From positions 124,001 through 188,000 of the forward strand of contig NZ_NFLT01000001.1 in the NCBI RefSeq assembly GCF_002161055.1: 64,000 bases of DNA. Direction: 5' to 3'. Source of the stretch: Tyzzerella sp. An114 (lineage in GTDB: Bacteria; Bacillota; Clostridia; Lachnospirales; Anaerotignaceae). The notes below the pieces were generated by a model. It was not told the DNA's origin. It was given only the letters and a program-made list of their open reading frames with translations, and did no database searches. Positions 26,140 through 34,909 of the stretch are shown here, in pieces; within the stretch, counting starts at the first letter, position 1; each line of letters opens with the position of its first letter. Both the position numbers and the translations under genes were made by a program.

Positions 26140-26228
26140 GTAACCTTAATTAAGGCATATACCACCAGATAAAACACATAAATTCTTATCGGGTATGTTG
26201 ATGGTATATTTGCACTACTCCCTTTTAA
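26129..26228 (-). promoter_or_regulatory. yybP-ykoY (Mn2+) riboswitch upstream of the P-type ATPase
   Basis: Minus strand shows the family landmarks: TTAAAAGGGAGTAG at the 5' end, ATCAACATAC in the first arm, and a 3' CAAGACTTTT. Helices visible: TTAAAAG/ACTTTTGA (P1), ATATACCA/TGGTATAT, GATAA/TTATC, and CCTTAATTAAGG. This class binds Mn2+ and commonly precedes Mn exporters and P-type ATPases. Assignment is from motif and architecture; a covariance search was not possible. Confidence 0.86.
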
Positions 26229-26257
26229 TATCAAAATATATTCATTTGATGTAAGGT

Positions 26258-26286
26258 ATTTTATCATTAAAAAAAATCTTTGTCAA
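26258..26286 (-). promoter_or_regulatory. Sigma-A promoter of the riboswitch-ATPase transcript
   Basis: Minus strand TTGACA (26286-26281), 17-base spacer, TAAAAT (26263-26258), placing the start about 20 bases before the aptamer. The -35 box lies seven bases beyond the stop of the tolC-like gene. Confidence 0.82.
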
Positions 26287-26292
26287 TAACAA

Positions 26293-27426
26293 TTACAATA
26301 AATTTACATTCTCAAACTGTTTTATATTTTGGCTATGCTGATATATTTGTTCTATAATAGTGTTTTCCATTTCAGCCACTTGATTTTCAGCCTGTAAAAG
26401 CTCTATTTCTGATATAGAGCCTATATCATATTTAAGTTTTGCAATTTCAAGATTTTTGTTTAAATCAGAAAGTTGTTTTTTATTGTTTTCAATACTTGTC
26501 TCAAGGGATTTTATTGTATTATAAAGATTTACAATCTGATTTTCCATATTCTCTTTCATATCAGAAAGACTCATTTCTGATGTGGAAACACTGTTTTCAG
26601 CCTGCATAAGTGAAACTGTTGTACCTGTATCACTTACCTGTTCAACAACATAAGATTGTTTTGTAACTTGCAAATTTCTCTCTGCATTTTTTACTGAAAC
26701 TGACTCTAATGTTCTAGCCTCTGCATAAGTCTCAATAGATGTTTCAATCTCTAAAGGATTATATTCAACATCAATTAAAATATTATATTCCTTTGATGTA
26801 TCACTCTCACCTATTATTATATTAAGATTTTTAAAGGCATTTTTAAGATTTGTTTTCTGTGTTTCAATACTTTCTTTTGATTTTTCAAAACTACTTTCAG
26901 CTTCATTTAATTCCTGCTTAGATAAAAGTCCCATATTATATTTAGCTCTTGAAATATTTAAGTTTTTCTCCTGAATATCAATATTTCTTTCACTGATTTC
27001 AATATCTCTTTCAAGATTTAAAATCTCAATAAAAGATTGTTCCATTTCATAGGCTATTTTTTGCTCAGTTACAGCCTTTTCTTCCTCTGAATTCTTATAT
27101 GATGTCTGATTTTTTATAAGACTTAAAATACTTTGAAGTCCATTTGAACCTGTATTATAATCAACTGTATTTTGTGAACTTTCAAGCTGTTTTTCAGAAA
27201 CCTCAAGAGAAAGATTTGCTGTTTTAAGCTCTGTACTATTTTTAAGTGCCATTTCAGTAGCTGTATCTATATCAAGATTTTCTCTTGTGTCATTTGATGT
27301 GATTTCAAGTTCATTTACAAATGAAAATACATTGGTACTTTCTAAAGTTTCATCAGCACCAAAAACAGTTATATTAGAAAACATACAGCTTAGAGCCATA
27401 ACAACTACAAGTAACTTTTTTTTCAT
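26293..27426 (-). CDS. TolC-family exported coiled-coil protein of an efflux operon
   Basis: 377 residues with a signal peptide (MKKKLLVVVMALSCMFSNITVFG). Two repeated, almost wholly helical halves follow (about 55-200 and 225-375). Each contains the outer-membrane-efflux-protein pattern, for example DIDTATEMALKNSTELKTANL and AKYNMGLLSKQELNEAE, matched later by AKLKYDIGSISEIELLQAE. TolC proteins normally form trimeric outer-membrane ducts. Here the beta-barrel insertion seems minimal and the genome looks monoderm, so the protein probably acts in the wall zone. Its ATG overlaps the kinase stop by four bases. Last gene of the exporter operon. Confidence 0.82.
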   Translation of the reverse strand: MKKKLLVVVMALSCMFSNITVFGADETLESTNVFSFVNELEITSNDTRENLDIDTATEMALKNSTELKTANLSLEVSEKQLESSQNTVDYNTGSNGLQSILSLIKNQTSYKNSEEEKAVTEQKIAYEMEQSFIEILNLERDIEISERNIDIQEKNLNISRAKYNMGLLSKQELNEAESSFEKSKESIETQKTNLKNAFKNLNIIIGESDTSKEYNILIDVEYNPLEIETSIETYAEARTLESVSVKNAERNLQVTKQSYVVEQVSDTGTTVSLMQAENSVSTSEMSLSDMKENMENQIVNLYNTIKSLETSIENNKKQLSDLNKNLEIAKLKYDIGSISEIELLQAENQVAEMENTIIEQIYQHSQNIKQFENVNLL

Positions 27427-28886
27427 ATTCCGCCTTCTTTCATATCATCAAGAGGAAATTTATTTATAAAAACACTTCCCTCACCAATTTTACTTTTCAC
27501 TTCTATTTCACCATTATTATTTTCAATTATCCATTTTGCTATTGAAAGACCAAGTCCTGTTCCTGGTATATCTTTATTTCTTGATTTATCAGCTCTATAA
27601 AATCTATCAAATATATTTTTCAAATCGCTTTCATCAATTCCAATTCCATTATCTTCTATATCAAAATATCCATATTTTTCATCTTTATATATTCTAAAAG
27701 TAATTTTTCCATTATCCTTTGTATATTTTATTGCATTTTCAGCATATATCCAAACAAGCTGTTTTATAAGGTCACTGTCAGCAAAAATATGAACATCTTC
27801 CCCTCTCTCAAAGACAATTTCTTTTCCCGTCTCCATAACTTCTATATCTTTTACAATATCAGATACTACATCATTTAAAATTATGTGTTCTTTCTTTACA
27901 TTAACTGTCTTTCTGTCACTTCTGGCAAGGAAAAGAAGTTTTTTTACAAGCTCTGACATATGCTCTGTCTCACTTATTATAGAGTCGATAGACTCCTGAA
28001 GAACAACAGGGTCTGTTTTCCCCCATCTATTCATCAAAGAGGCATATCCTTGTATAACACTTATAGGAGTTCTAAGTTCATGGGAAGCATCAGAAACAAA
28101 CTGAATTTGACTTTTAAAAGAACTCTCCAATCTATCTATCATTGAATTAAATGTTATAGAAAGCTCTTTAAGCTCATCATCTGGACCATCAATAGATATT
28201 CTCTGGCTCAAATCTTCAACAGATATTCTCTCAGCAGTTGTTCTTATATTATTAACAGGCTTAAGCATTACACTGCTTATATATCTTGCAAGAAGAAAAG
28301 CAATAAGTATTCCAAAAAAATCCATGGCAATAAGTTTTATTGTTAAAACAGTCATATATTTTCTATCATCTATATTTTCTGTAAAAACATCTATTCTATA
28401 ATTTCTGCCATTATCCATATATTCATCATTTAAAAGCATATATTCTGTATCACCAATATATATCATTTTAAAATCATCATTTCTCTTTGCTGGCTCTTTT
28501 GGTACAGCTGAAGAATTTTTTATATAATCATTTTCAGGAAAATTACTTGTCTGTTGAACATTATCATCTAAATCTTTTACCATAAAAGAAGGCATTTCAA
28601 ATTTTTTAACCATGTCTGTAATATCTGTTACAGTGGCAAAGACAGATTTATTTTTAAGAGCTTCCTCCATGCCTTCGTCAGTCAATGTATCATTTTCAGA
28701 TATATATTGTTTAATGTCAGATACTGCTTCATCAAGCTCATTTTTAACTATACTTTGACTTATATTTGAGGCATTACTCCAAAGTATAGCACTTATTATT
28801 ATTATTGTTATTGAAAACATACTGCCATAGAGGAGTGTGACTCTTTTGGCTATGGTCATGTTTTTAAAAATTTTAATCTTCTTCAT
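27423..28886 (-). CDS. Membrane sensor histidine kinase of the efflux operon
   Basis: About 487 residues: membrane helix (about 15-35), extracellular sensor (about 36-170), second helix (about 175-200), HAMP (about 200-255), HisKA with the phospho-His in DASHELRTPISVIQGY, and HATPase with N-box ENAIKYT, DNGIGI and GTGLGLSI. This is an ArlS/BaeS-like layout. ATG at 28884-28886 overlaps the response-regulator stop by 14 bases; a TTG nine bases further upstream is the alternative start. It should phosphorylate the regulator encoded just before it, in response to envelope stress or a substrate of the exporter. Confidence 0.93.
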   Translation of the reverse strand: MKKIKIFKNMTIAKRVTLLYGSMFSITIIIISAILWSNASNISQSIVKNELDEAVSDIKQYISENDTLTDEGMEEALKNKSVFATVTDITDMVKKFEMPSFMVKDLDDNVQQTSNFPENDYIKNSSAVPKEPAKRNDDFKMIYIGDTEYMLLNDEYMDNGRNYRIDVFTENIDDRKYMTVLTIKLIAMDFFGILIAFLLARYISSVMLKPVNNIRTTAERISVEDLSQRISIDGPDDELKELSITFNSMIDRLESSFKSQIQFVSDASHELRTPISVIQGYASLMNRWGKTDPVVLQESIDSIISETEHMSELVKKLLFLARSDRKTVNVKKEHIILNDVVSDIVKDIEVMETGKEIVFERGEDVHIFADSDLIKQLVWIYAENAIKYTKDNGKITFRIYKDEKYGYFDIEDNGIGIDESDLKNIFDRFYRADKSRNKDIPGTGLGLSIAKWIIENNNGEIEVKSKIGEGSVFINKFPLDDMKEGGI

Positions 28887-29562
28887 CTTTAACAATATAT
28901 CCCACTCCTCTTACGGTATGTATATATTTTATATCGTAAACTTCATCAAGCTTTGAGCGAAGATATCTGACATAAACATCAACAACATTAGTCTCTCCCA
29001 TATATGTATATCCCCAAACAGAATTCAATATCTGTTCTCTTGAGAGCACTATATTTTTATTTCTTACAAGGTATAAAAGAAGCTCAAATTCTTTTTTTGT
29101 AAGGTCGATTATATCAGAGTCAACCTTTACAATTCTTTTATCTGCATCAACTGTAAAATTTCCAACGGTTATTATATTTTTCTCATCTTCTTTTTTTATA
29201 CTGTGCTTAAGGGCAACTCTCATTCTCGCAAGAAGTTCCTCTATGGCAAAAGGTTTTGTCAAATAATCATCAGCACCACTGTCCAATCCTGAAACTTTAT
29301 CCATAACTTCATCTTTTGCAGTAAGCATTATTATTGGAACATCAGATGTTTTTCTTATTCTTCTACATATCTCTATGCCATTAAGACCTGGAAGCATAAG
29401 GTCAAGAAGAATAAGGTCAAATTTTCCAGAAAGAAATGTTTCAAGTCCTTCTCTTCCATTATGAACAACTGTAACATCATAGCCCTCATATCTGAGTTCC
29501 AACTCAACAAATCTTGCCAATTTAACTTCATCTTCTATAATTAAAACCCTTACACTATCCAT
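28873..29562 (-). CDS. OmpR/PhoB-family response regulator of the efflux operon
   Basis: 229 residues. Receiver domain with acidic pair E10-D11, phospho-acceptor D54 in LILLDLMLPG, a conserved Thr in IIMLTAKDE and Lys in YLTKPF. Winged-helix DNA-binding domain (about 130-229) with VLSREQILNSVWG and NVVDVYVRYLRSKLD. All phosphorylation residues are present, in contrast to the ANTAR protein at 56516. It lies between the transport genes and the kinase gene of one operon, so it most likely regulates that operon. GAGGT precedes the ATG. Confidence 0.95.
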   Translation of the reverse strand: MDSVRVLIIEDEVKLARFVELELRYEGYDVTVVHNGREGLETFLSGKFDLILLDLMLPGLNGIEICRRIRKTSDVPIIMLTAKDEVMDKVSGLDSGADDYLTKPFAIEELLARMRVALKHSIKKEDEKNIITVGNFTVDADKRIVKVDSDIIDLTKKEFELLLYLVRNKNIVLSREQILNSVWGYTYMGETNVVDVYVRYLRSKLDEVYDIKYIHTVRGVGYIVKDEED

Positions 29563-29583
29563 AAAAATTACCTCTTTTCAAAA

Positions 29584-30801
29584 TTATTCATATCTTAAAG
29601 CCTCAATAGGGTCAAGCTTTGCCGCTTTATTTGCAGGAGTAACACCAAATATTATACCTATTGCCATTGAAATTCCAACAGCAACAATTATTGATGTTAT
29701 AGACATAACCGGCTCTATATCAACAATATTTCCTACAATAACAGCACCTATATATCCAAAGAAAAGACCTAAAAGTCCTCCTGTACCTGTAAGTATAACA
29801 GCCTCAGCAATAAACTGTATTCTTATATCTTTGTTTTTTGCACCTATTGATTTTCTTATACCTATTTCTCTTGTTCTTTCTGTAACGGTAACCATCATGA
29901 TGTTCATAACACCTATGCCACCTACAAGGAGAGATATTCCAGCAACAAAACTTATGAAAAGAGTTACATAAGAAAGTATTGAATTTATACTTTCAACCAT
30001 TTCAGCAGAATCCTGTATATAATATTTATCTTGATTATTATGCTCTTTCTCAAGAACAGATGTTATAATCATTTTCATATAATCAAGATTGTCTGTATCC
30101 TCTGTAAGAACCTTAAATCCAAGTACATAATCAACTCCGTAAAGTTTCATAGCTGTACTTATAGGTATCAATACAGTTTCAGGATATTCATCACTATATG
30201 CTGTTTCTGTACTGGCATTTGTATTTTCAACTATTCCTATTACAGAAAATTTGCTTGTTCCTTTCCAAGTTTTTAATGAAATCTGTTCTCCTATAACATC
30301 TTCAGACACTTTTCCAAAAACTTTTAAAGCTGTAGTGTCATTTATAACAGCCACATTAGTTTTCATATCAACATCGTTTTTTGAAATATATCTTCCATAA
30401 AGTATGTTAGGATTATCTATATATTGTAAATCATAAGTAACACCGCTTACAGAAGCACTTTTTGTCTCTTTAGGGTCAAGAAGTTTTATATATGTATTGC
30501 TACCACTATAATTAGGTGAAACATATGAAACTCCCTCTATATCCTTTAAAATCTCATAGTCATCCATTGTAAGCATATCTCTTGTCTCTATATCTGTTGA
30601 TGTTGTCATGCTTACAGTCAAACTTCCTGCGGAAAAAGACTCAAACTCCTCCTCTATGGCAGCTTGACTTCCATTTCCTATTGAAACAATAAGTATTACC
30701 GAACTTATACCTATAATTATACCAAGCATGGTAAGTATTGTCCTCATCTTGTTTGAAAAAACATTTCTGAAAGAGGATTTTATACATTCATATATATTCA
30801 A
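29584..30801 (-). CDS. MacB-type ABC transporter permease
   Basis: 405 residues: N-terminal helix with SSFRNVFSNKMRTILTMLGIIIG, extracytoplasmic MacB_PCD domain (about 45-245), and three C-terminal helices with TREIGIRKSIGAKNKDIR and a final NKAAKLDPIEALRYE. This is closer to classic MacB permeases than the paralogue at 1915. The start is TTG at 30799-30801: it overlaps the stop of the ATPase gene (ATTGA) and has GGGAGG upstream, indicating coupling. It works with the ATPase, the HlyD-type adaptor and the TolC-like protein as an exporter, probably of antimicrobial or lipid-like compounds. Confidence 0.93.
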   Translation of the reverse strand: MNIYECIKSSFRNVFSNKMRTILTMLGIIIGISSVILIVSIGNGSQAAIEEEFESFSAGSLTVSMTTSTDIETRDMLTMDDYEILKDIEGVSYVSPNYSGSNTYIKLLDPKETKSASVSGVTYDLQYIDNPNILYGRYISKNDVDMKTNVAVINDTTALKVFGKVSEDVIGEQISLKTWKGTSKFSVIGIVENTNASTETAYSDEYPETVLIPISTAMKLYGVDYVLGFKVLTEDTDNLDYMKMIITSVLEKEHNNQDKYYIQDSAEMVESINSILSYVTLFISFVAGISLLVGGIGVMNIMMVTVTERTREIGIRKSIGAKNKDIRIQFIAEAVILTGTGGLLGLFFGYIGAVIVGNIVDIEPVMSITSIIVAVGISMAIGIIFGVTPANKAAKLDPIEALRYE

Positions 30802-31511
30802 TTAACTCCCTCCCCAGCTATTGTTCTTTCAAGAACAGGAGCATCACTTATTATATTTCCGTCTTTAAAAGTAACTATTCTCTTTGTATATGTGGCAACA
30901 TCAGGCTCATGAGTAACCATAACTATTGTTGTTCCTTCATCATTAAGTTTTTGAAAAATTTCCATAATCTCAAAAGTTGATTTTGAGTCAAGATTTCCCG
31001 TAGGCTCATCAGCCATTATTATTGCTGGGTCATTTACAAGAGCTCGTGCTATTGCAACTCTCTGTCTTTGACCTCCTGAAAGTTCATTAGGCTTATGATT
31101 TATTCTCTTTTCAAGACCAACTTTTTTTAAGGCTTCTTTTGCTCTTTCATGACGTACTTTTATAGGTACATTGGCATATACCATAGGAAGTTCAACATTT
31201 TCAATAGCTGTCATTTTAGGAAGAAGGTTAAAGGACTGAAAAACAAAGCCTATTTTTTTATTTCTAACATCAGCAAGTTTTGAGTCATTATATTTTGATA
31301 CATCCTCACCTTCAAGAAAATACAATCCCTTAGTTGGACTATCAAGACAACCTAAAATATTCATCATTGTAGATTTTCCAGAACCACTACTGCCCATTAT
31401 AGAAACAAACTCACCTTCAGATACAGTAAGATTTATATTGTTTAATGCTGTAACGGACAATTCACCCTGATTATACTGTTTATATATATTTTCAAGTCTC
31501 AGCATTTCCAT
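30798..31511 (-). CDS. MacB-type ABC transporter ATP-binding protein
   Basis: 237 residues. Walker A GSSGSGKST, Q-loop FVFQSFNLLP, signature LSGGQRQRVAIARAL, Walker B IIMADEPTGNLD, and H-loop VTHE are intact. The longest frame begins at a TTG only three bases from the AAGGAGG box. The ATG at 31509-31511 is eight bases away and is the likely start, giving MEMLRLENIYK. Sits between the adaptor and permease genes. Confidence 0.95.
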   Translation of the reverse strand: MEMLRLENIYKQYNQGELSVTALNNINLTVSEGEFVSIMGSSGSGKSTMMNILGCLDSPTKGLYFLEGEDVSKYNDSKLADVRNKKIGFVFQSFNLLPKMTAIENVELPMVYANVPIKVRHERAKEALKKVGLEKRINHKPNELSGGQRQRVAIARALVNDPAIIMADEPTGNLDSKSTFEIMEIFQKLNDEGTTIVMVTHEPDVATYTKRIVTFKDGNIISDAPVLERTIAGEGVN

Positions 31512-31524
31512 AAACAAAACCTCC

Positions 31525-33120
31525 TTATCTCATTCCGCCTCTGCCACCACCTGAAGGCATTCCTCCACCAGCTGGCATTCCTCCAGAAGGCATTCCTTGC
31601 ATACTAGCACCGCCCATATTTTCCATAATTGAGCTTTCCTGTTCTTCATTGCTATTGACTGTTATTTCAGTCTTATAATCTGACAGAGAAGTTCCCTCTT
31701 TCATGTCATCAGCTATTGTCTCAACAATCTTTTCACCTTCTGAAAGACCACTTACAAGCTCAACATACATATCACTATATGTTCCAAGTTCAACAGTTGT
31801 TTTTTCAAGAATATCATTTTCATTAACTGTATATACAAATGTGTTTCCCTCATCATCTTTACTTACAGAGGATATAGGAATATAGCTTACGTCAGAAAGG
31901 TCTTCTGTTATTATCTCAATATCAAAACTTATTCCTGGCATAACTCTTTCATCTGGGTCATCCATATGTATAACAACAGGTACAACTGTTTCTTCACCAC
32001 TAAATGTACCCTGTGAAGAAGCAACAGGTTCAATTTTTCTTACTGTACCTGTATAAACTTTACCTTCAATACCGTCTGATGTTATTTCAACTTTCTGTCC
32101 AACTTTTATATTTGATATGTCATACTCTGATATAGATGCATCAAGGTCAATATTTGTAAGGTCTGCAATAGTCATCATTACTGTACTATCTGTCAACATC
32201 TGACCTTCAACAGCATTACATTCTATTACTGTTCCTGATATTGGGCTGTATGTTGCATCTGTAAGTTTATTGATATCTTCCTGAGCTTCATCAATACTTA
32301 TCTGGGCTGTTTCAAGAGAATTTTTTTGTTTTTCATAGTTATTAGCATTTGATGAGTCAGAAAGTTTGTCTGTACCTGTTTGTAAATTCAAATTAGCTTT
32401 TTCAAGATTAAGTTCAAGGGACTCAAGGGAATTTTCAAGAGCAGTTTTTGACTGTTTCATCTCCTCTAAACTTGTAAGTGCATCTTCATAAGCATTTTTT
32501 GAACTATCAAGAGTATCCTTACTTATTCCTCCCAATTCATAGAGTTTTTCATTATTTTCCATTGTTGTTTTTGTAGTCTCAAGGTCTCTCTCTGCTTGAG
32601 CTATTTTGGTCTCTGTGTTTTGTATTTCTGTTTTTGTATCATCAATATTTTTTTGTGCTGAAATAACTTGATTTTGTAAATCTATAAGCTCTGCACCTGT
32701 TGCCGGTTCTGCTATTTCATTGAGGGATATTAAAGCATTATCATAGTTTATCTGAGCTTGTTTAAGTTTGTTTTCAAGCTCCTTTTTTGTATCTGCAATA
32801 TCATATGTTACAAGAAGCTGCCCTTCTTCTACTTGGTCACCAACCTCAACAAAAACTTCATCAACTTCCTGTGAAAGCTCTATAAATATAGAGTTTTCGT
32901 CTGCCGCTCTGGCTGTTCCTGTTGCAGAAACTCTTTTACTTAAATCACCTTTTTGCACTGTTGTTGAAGGTATTCTCTCAATAACCTGTGAAGATGTTTT
33001 TGCTTTTACAGAATAAAAAGATACTCCACCTACTGCTATAATACATACAATAGCTACTATTTTCTTTTTGTGCTTTATAAAATTAAACATACCTTTAAAA
33101 ACATTAAATTTCAGCTTCAA
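31525..33120 (-). CDS. HlyD/MacA-type membrane fusion (adaptor) protein
   Basis: About 531 residues. A membrane helix near the N-terminus (about 20-38) precedes a biotinyl-lipoyl half, a long coiled-coil hairpin (about 115-275), the second lipoyl half (YSPISGTVIECNAVEG), and beta-barrel domains. The C-terminus is a Gly/Met/Pro-rich tail of repeated GGMPSGGMPAGG-type units. Upstream AAGGGAG overlaps an in-frame GTG at 33129; TTG at 33118-33120 is correctly spaced and is preferred. First gene of the six-gene operon adaptor-ATPase-permease-RR-HK-TolC. The adaptor should link the permease to the TolC-like protein outside the membrane. Confidence 0.9.
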   Translation of the reverse strand: MKLKFNVFKGMFNFIKHKKKIVAIVCIIAVGGVSFYSVKAKTSSQVIERIPSTTVQKGDLSKRVSATGTARAADENSIFIELSQEVDEVFVEVGDQVEEGQLLVTYDIADTKKELENKLKQAQINYDNALISLNEIAEPATGAELIDLQNQVISAQKNIDDTKTEIQNTETKIAQAERDLETTKTTMENNEKLYELGGISKDTLDSSKNAYEDALTSLEEMKQSKTALENSLESLELNLEKANLNLQTGTDKLSDSSNANNYEKQKNSLETAQISIDEAQEDINKLTDATYSPISGTVIECNAVEGQMLTDSTVMMTIADLTNIDLDASISEYDISNIKVGQKVEITSDGIEGKVYTGTVRKIEPVASSQGTFSGEETVVPVVIHMDDPDERVMPGISFDIEIITEDLSDVSYIPISSVSKDDEGNTFVYTVNENDILEKTTVELGTYSDMYVELVSGLSEGEKIVETIADDMKEGTSLSDYKTEITVNSNEEQESSIMENMGGASMQGMPSGGMPAGGGMPSGGGRGGMR

Positions 33121-33487
33121 ATAATTCACTCCCTTAGATATTTTCTGTTCAATTAGAATTACAACTAAATTTTATGTTTCTATTTTTAATTAATCCTTTG
33201 TTTAAAATTAAAAAATGATTAGAAACCATTTAAAATTTTTTACTATAAAAATATTCATAATTGTAAATACTAACCCACAAAAAATAATACTTCAGTATAC
33301 AAACAATTATATAGCTACATAATCAATATATATTTTGTCCACTTATATATTATATGCACAAAAAATGTCGTTTTTTATCACTATAAAACAATATAAATTT
33401 TTCTTGCATATGAAATGTTTTAAGAGCAATATATAGAGTATTGGCTATCAAAATATTAACTACATATTTTAAGGAAAGGAAATTTTT
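33121..33487. other. Intergenic region between the efflux operon and the MATE gene
   Basis: About 365 AT-rich bases between divergent genes. It must hold promoters for both; TTTACA...TATAGT on the minus strand near 33240-33265 is one weak possibility for the efflux operon. I see no riboswitch, terminator or small gene. Confidence 0.4.
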
Positions 33488-34816
33488 ATGTTTACAAGAA
33501 AAGATATTATAAAGCTCATAATTCCTCTTATTGTAGAACAAATTTTACTTATGACAATAGGTATGGCTGACACAATAATGGTTGCAGGAGTTGGTGAGGA
33601 AGCAGTTTCTGCTGTTTCAGTAGTAGACTCAATAAATATTCTTCTGATAAACGTTTTTACAGCACTGTCAACAGGTGGTGCAGTTGTTGCTGCTCAATTT
33701 TTAGGAAGACGTGATTTTAAAAATGCTTCTATTGCAGCAAAACAACTTATAATGGTATCAGCAGGTTTTTCACTTTGTATAATGGCTATATGTCTTTTAG
33801 GAAATTCATTTATACTTCACATTTTGTTCGGAAATATGGATGAGTCTGTAATGAAAGACTCCATAACATACTTTGCAATATCAGCTCTTTCTTATCCATC
33901 TTTAGCTTTATATAATTCTGGAGCGGCTATATTTAGAGCTATGGGTAACAGTAAAGTATCTATGATAAATTCCCTTATAATGAACATAGTAAACATAACA
34001 GCAAACTACACATTTATATACATATTTGATATGGGTGTTGCTGGTGCAGCTTTAGGTTCTCTCATAGCACGTACTGTAAGTGCTGTATGTGTAATAACAC
34101 TTTTAAAATTCTCAAAGGGTGATATAAGAATTAAAAAACTCTTTAAGTTTGACCCTAATTTAATTGTAATAAAAAATATACTTTCAATAGGTATACCAAA
34201 CAGTATTGAAAACAGTATGTTTCAGATTGGTAAAATTATAGTTCAAGGTCTTGTTGTATCTTTTGGAACATCAGCCCTTGCAGCAAATGCAGTTGCTGGA
34301 AGTATTGCAAATATAGCTATAATACCGGGAATGGCTGTTGGACTTTCTATGATTACTGTTGTAGGTCAATGTGTTGGAGCTCAAAGATTTGATGAAGCAA
34401 AAAAATATATTAAAATACTCACTTTAGTTTCAATAGCATCTATGACAATAGTAAATATTCCTGTTGCACTTTCAACGAATATTATAGTTTCAGTATATAA
34501 GCTGACAGCAGAAACAGCTATGATGACAGAAAAAATAATAATATATCACAGTATATGTGCAATAGTAATATGGGCAATATCATTCACTCTTCCAAATGGT
34601 CTTCGTGCTGCAAACGATGTAAAATTTACAATGATTGTAGCAACAATATCAATGTGGGTATTTAGAATAGCTTTTAGTTACGTTTTATGTGTATACATGA
34701 ATATGGGTGTATTTGGTGTATGGGTTGCCATGACAATAGACTGGTTGTTTAGAGCAATAGTTTTTACAATAAGATATTTCAGTGGAAAATGGAAAAACAA
34801 GGCACTTATAGGATAA
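33488..34816 (+). CDS. MATE-family efflux transporter
   Basis: 442 residues with twelve predicted membrane helices in two homologous bundles. Typical MATE positions are LIVEQILLMTIGMADTIMV in helix 1, SVVDSINILLINVFTALSTGGAVVAAQ in helix 2 and the mid-protein repeat ILSIGIPNSIENSMFQIGKIIV. It belongs to the NorM/DinF-like group that expels cationic drugs in exchange for Na+ or H+; substrate unknown. AAGGAAAGGA precedes the ATG. Monocistronic as far as can be seen. Confidence 0.92.
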   Translation: MFTRKDIIKLIIPLIVEQILLMTIGMADTIMVAGVGEEAVSAVSVVDSINILLINVFTALSTGGAVVAAQFLGRRDFKNASIAAKQLIMVSAGFSLCIMAICLLGNSFILHILFGNMDESVMKDSITYFAISALSYPSLALYNSGAAIFRAMGNSKVSMINSLIMNIVNITANYTFIYIFDMGVAGAALGSLIARTVSAVCVITLLKFSKGDIRIKKLFKFDPNLIVIKNILSIGIPNSIENSMFQIGKIIVQGLVVSFGTSALAANAVAGSIANIAIIPGMAVGLSMITVVGQCVGAQRFDEAKKYIKILTLVSIASMTIVNIPVALSTNIIVSVYKLTAETAMMTEKIIIYHSICAIVIWAISFTLPNGLRAANDVKFTMIVATISMWVFRIAFSYVLCVYMNMGVFGVWVAMTIDWLFRAIVFTIRYFSGKWKNKALIG

Positions 34817-34829
34817 AATAATAAATAAA

Positions 34830-34858
34830 TTGAATATAACTTTGTTTTATGATATTAT
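34830..34858 (+). promoter_or_regulatory. Sigma-A promoter of nhaC
   Basis: TTGAAT (34830-34835), 17-base spacer, TATTAT (34853-34858), about 50 bases before the nhaC start. Confidence 0.7.
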
Positions 34859-34909
34859 ATATATAATTTTTTACTTATCATCAATAAAAAATTTTAAAGG
34901 GGTGTATTT

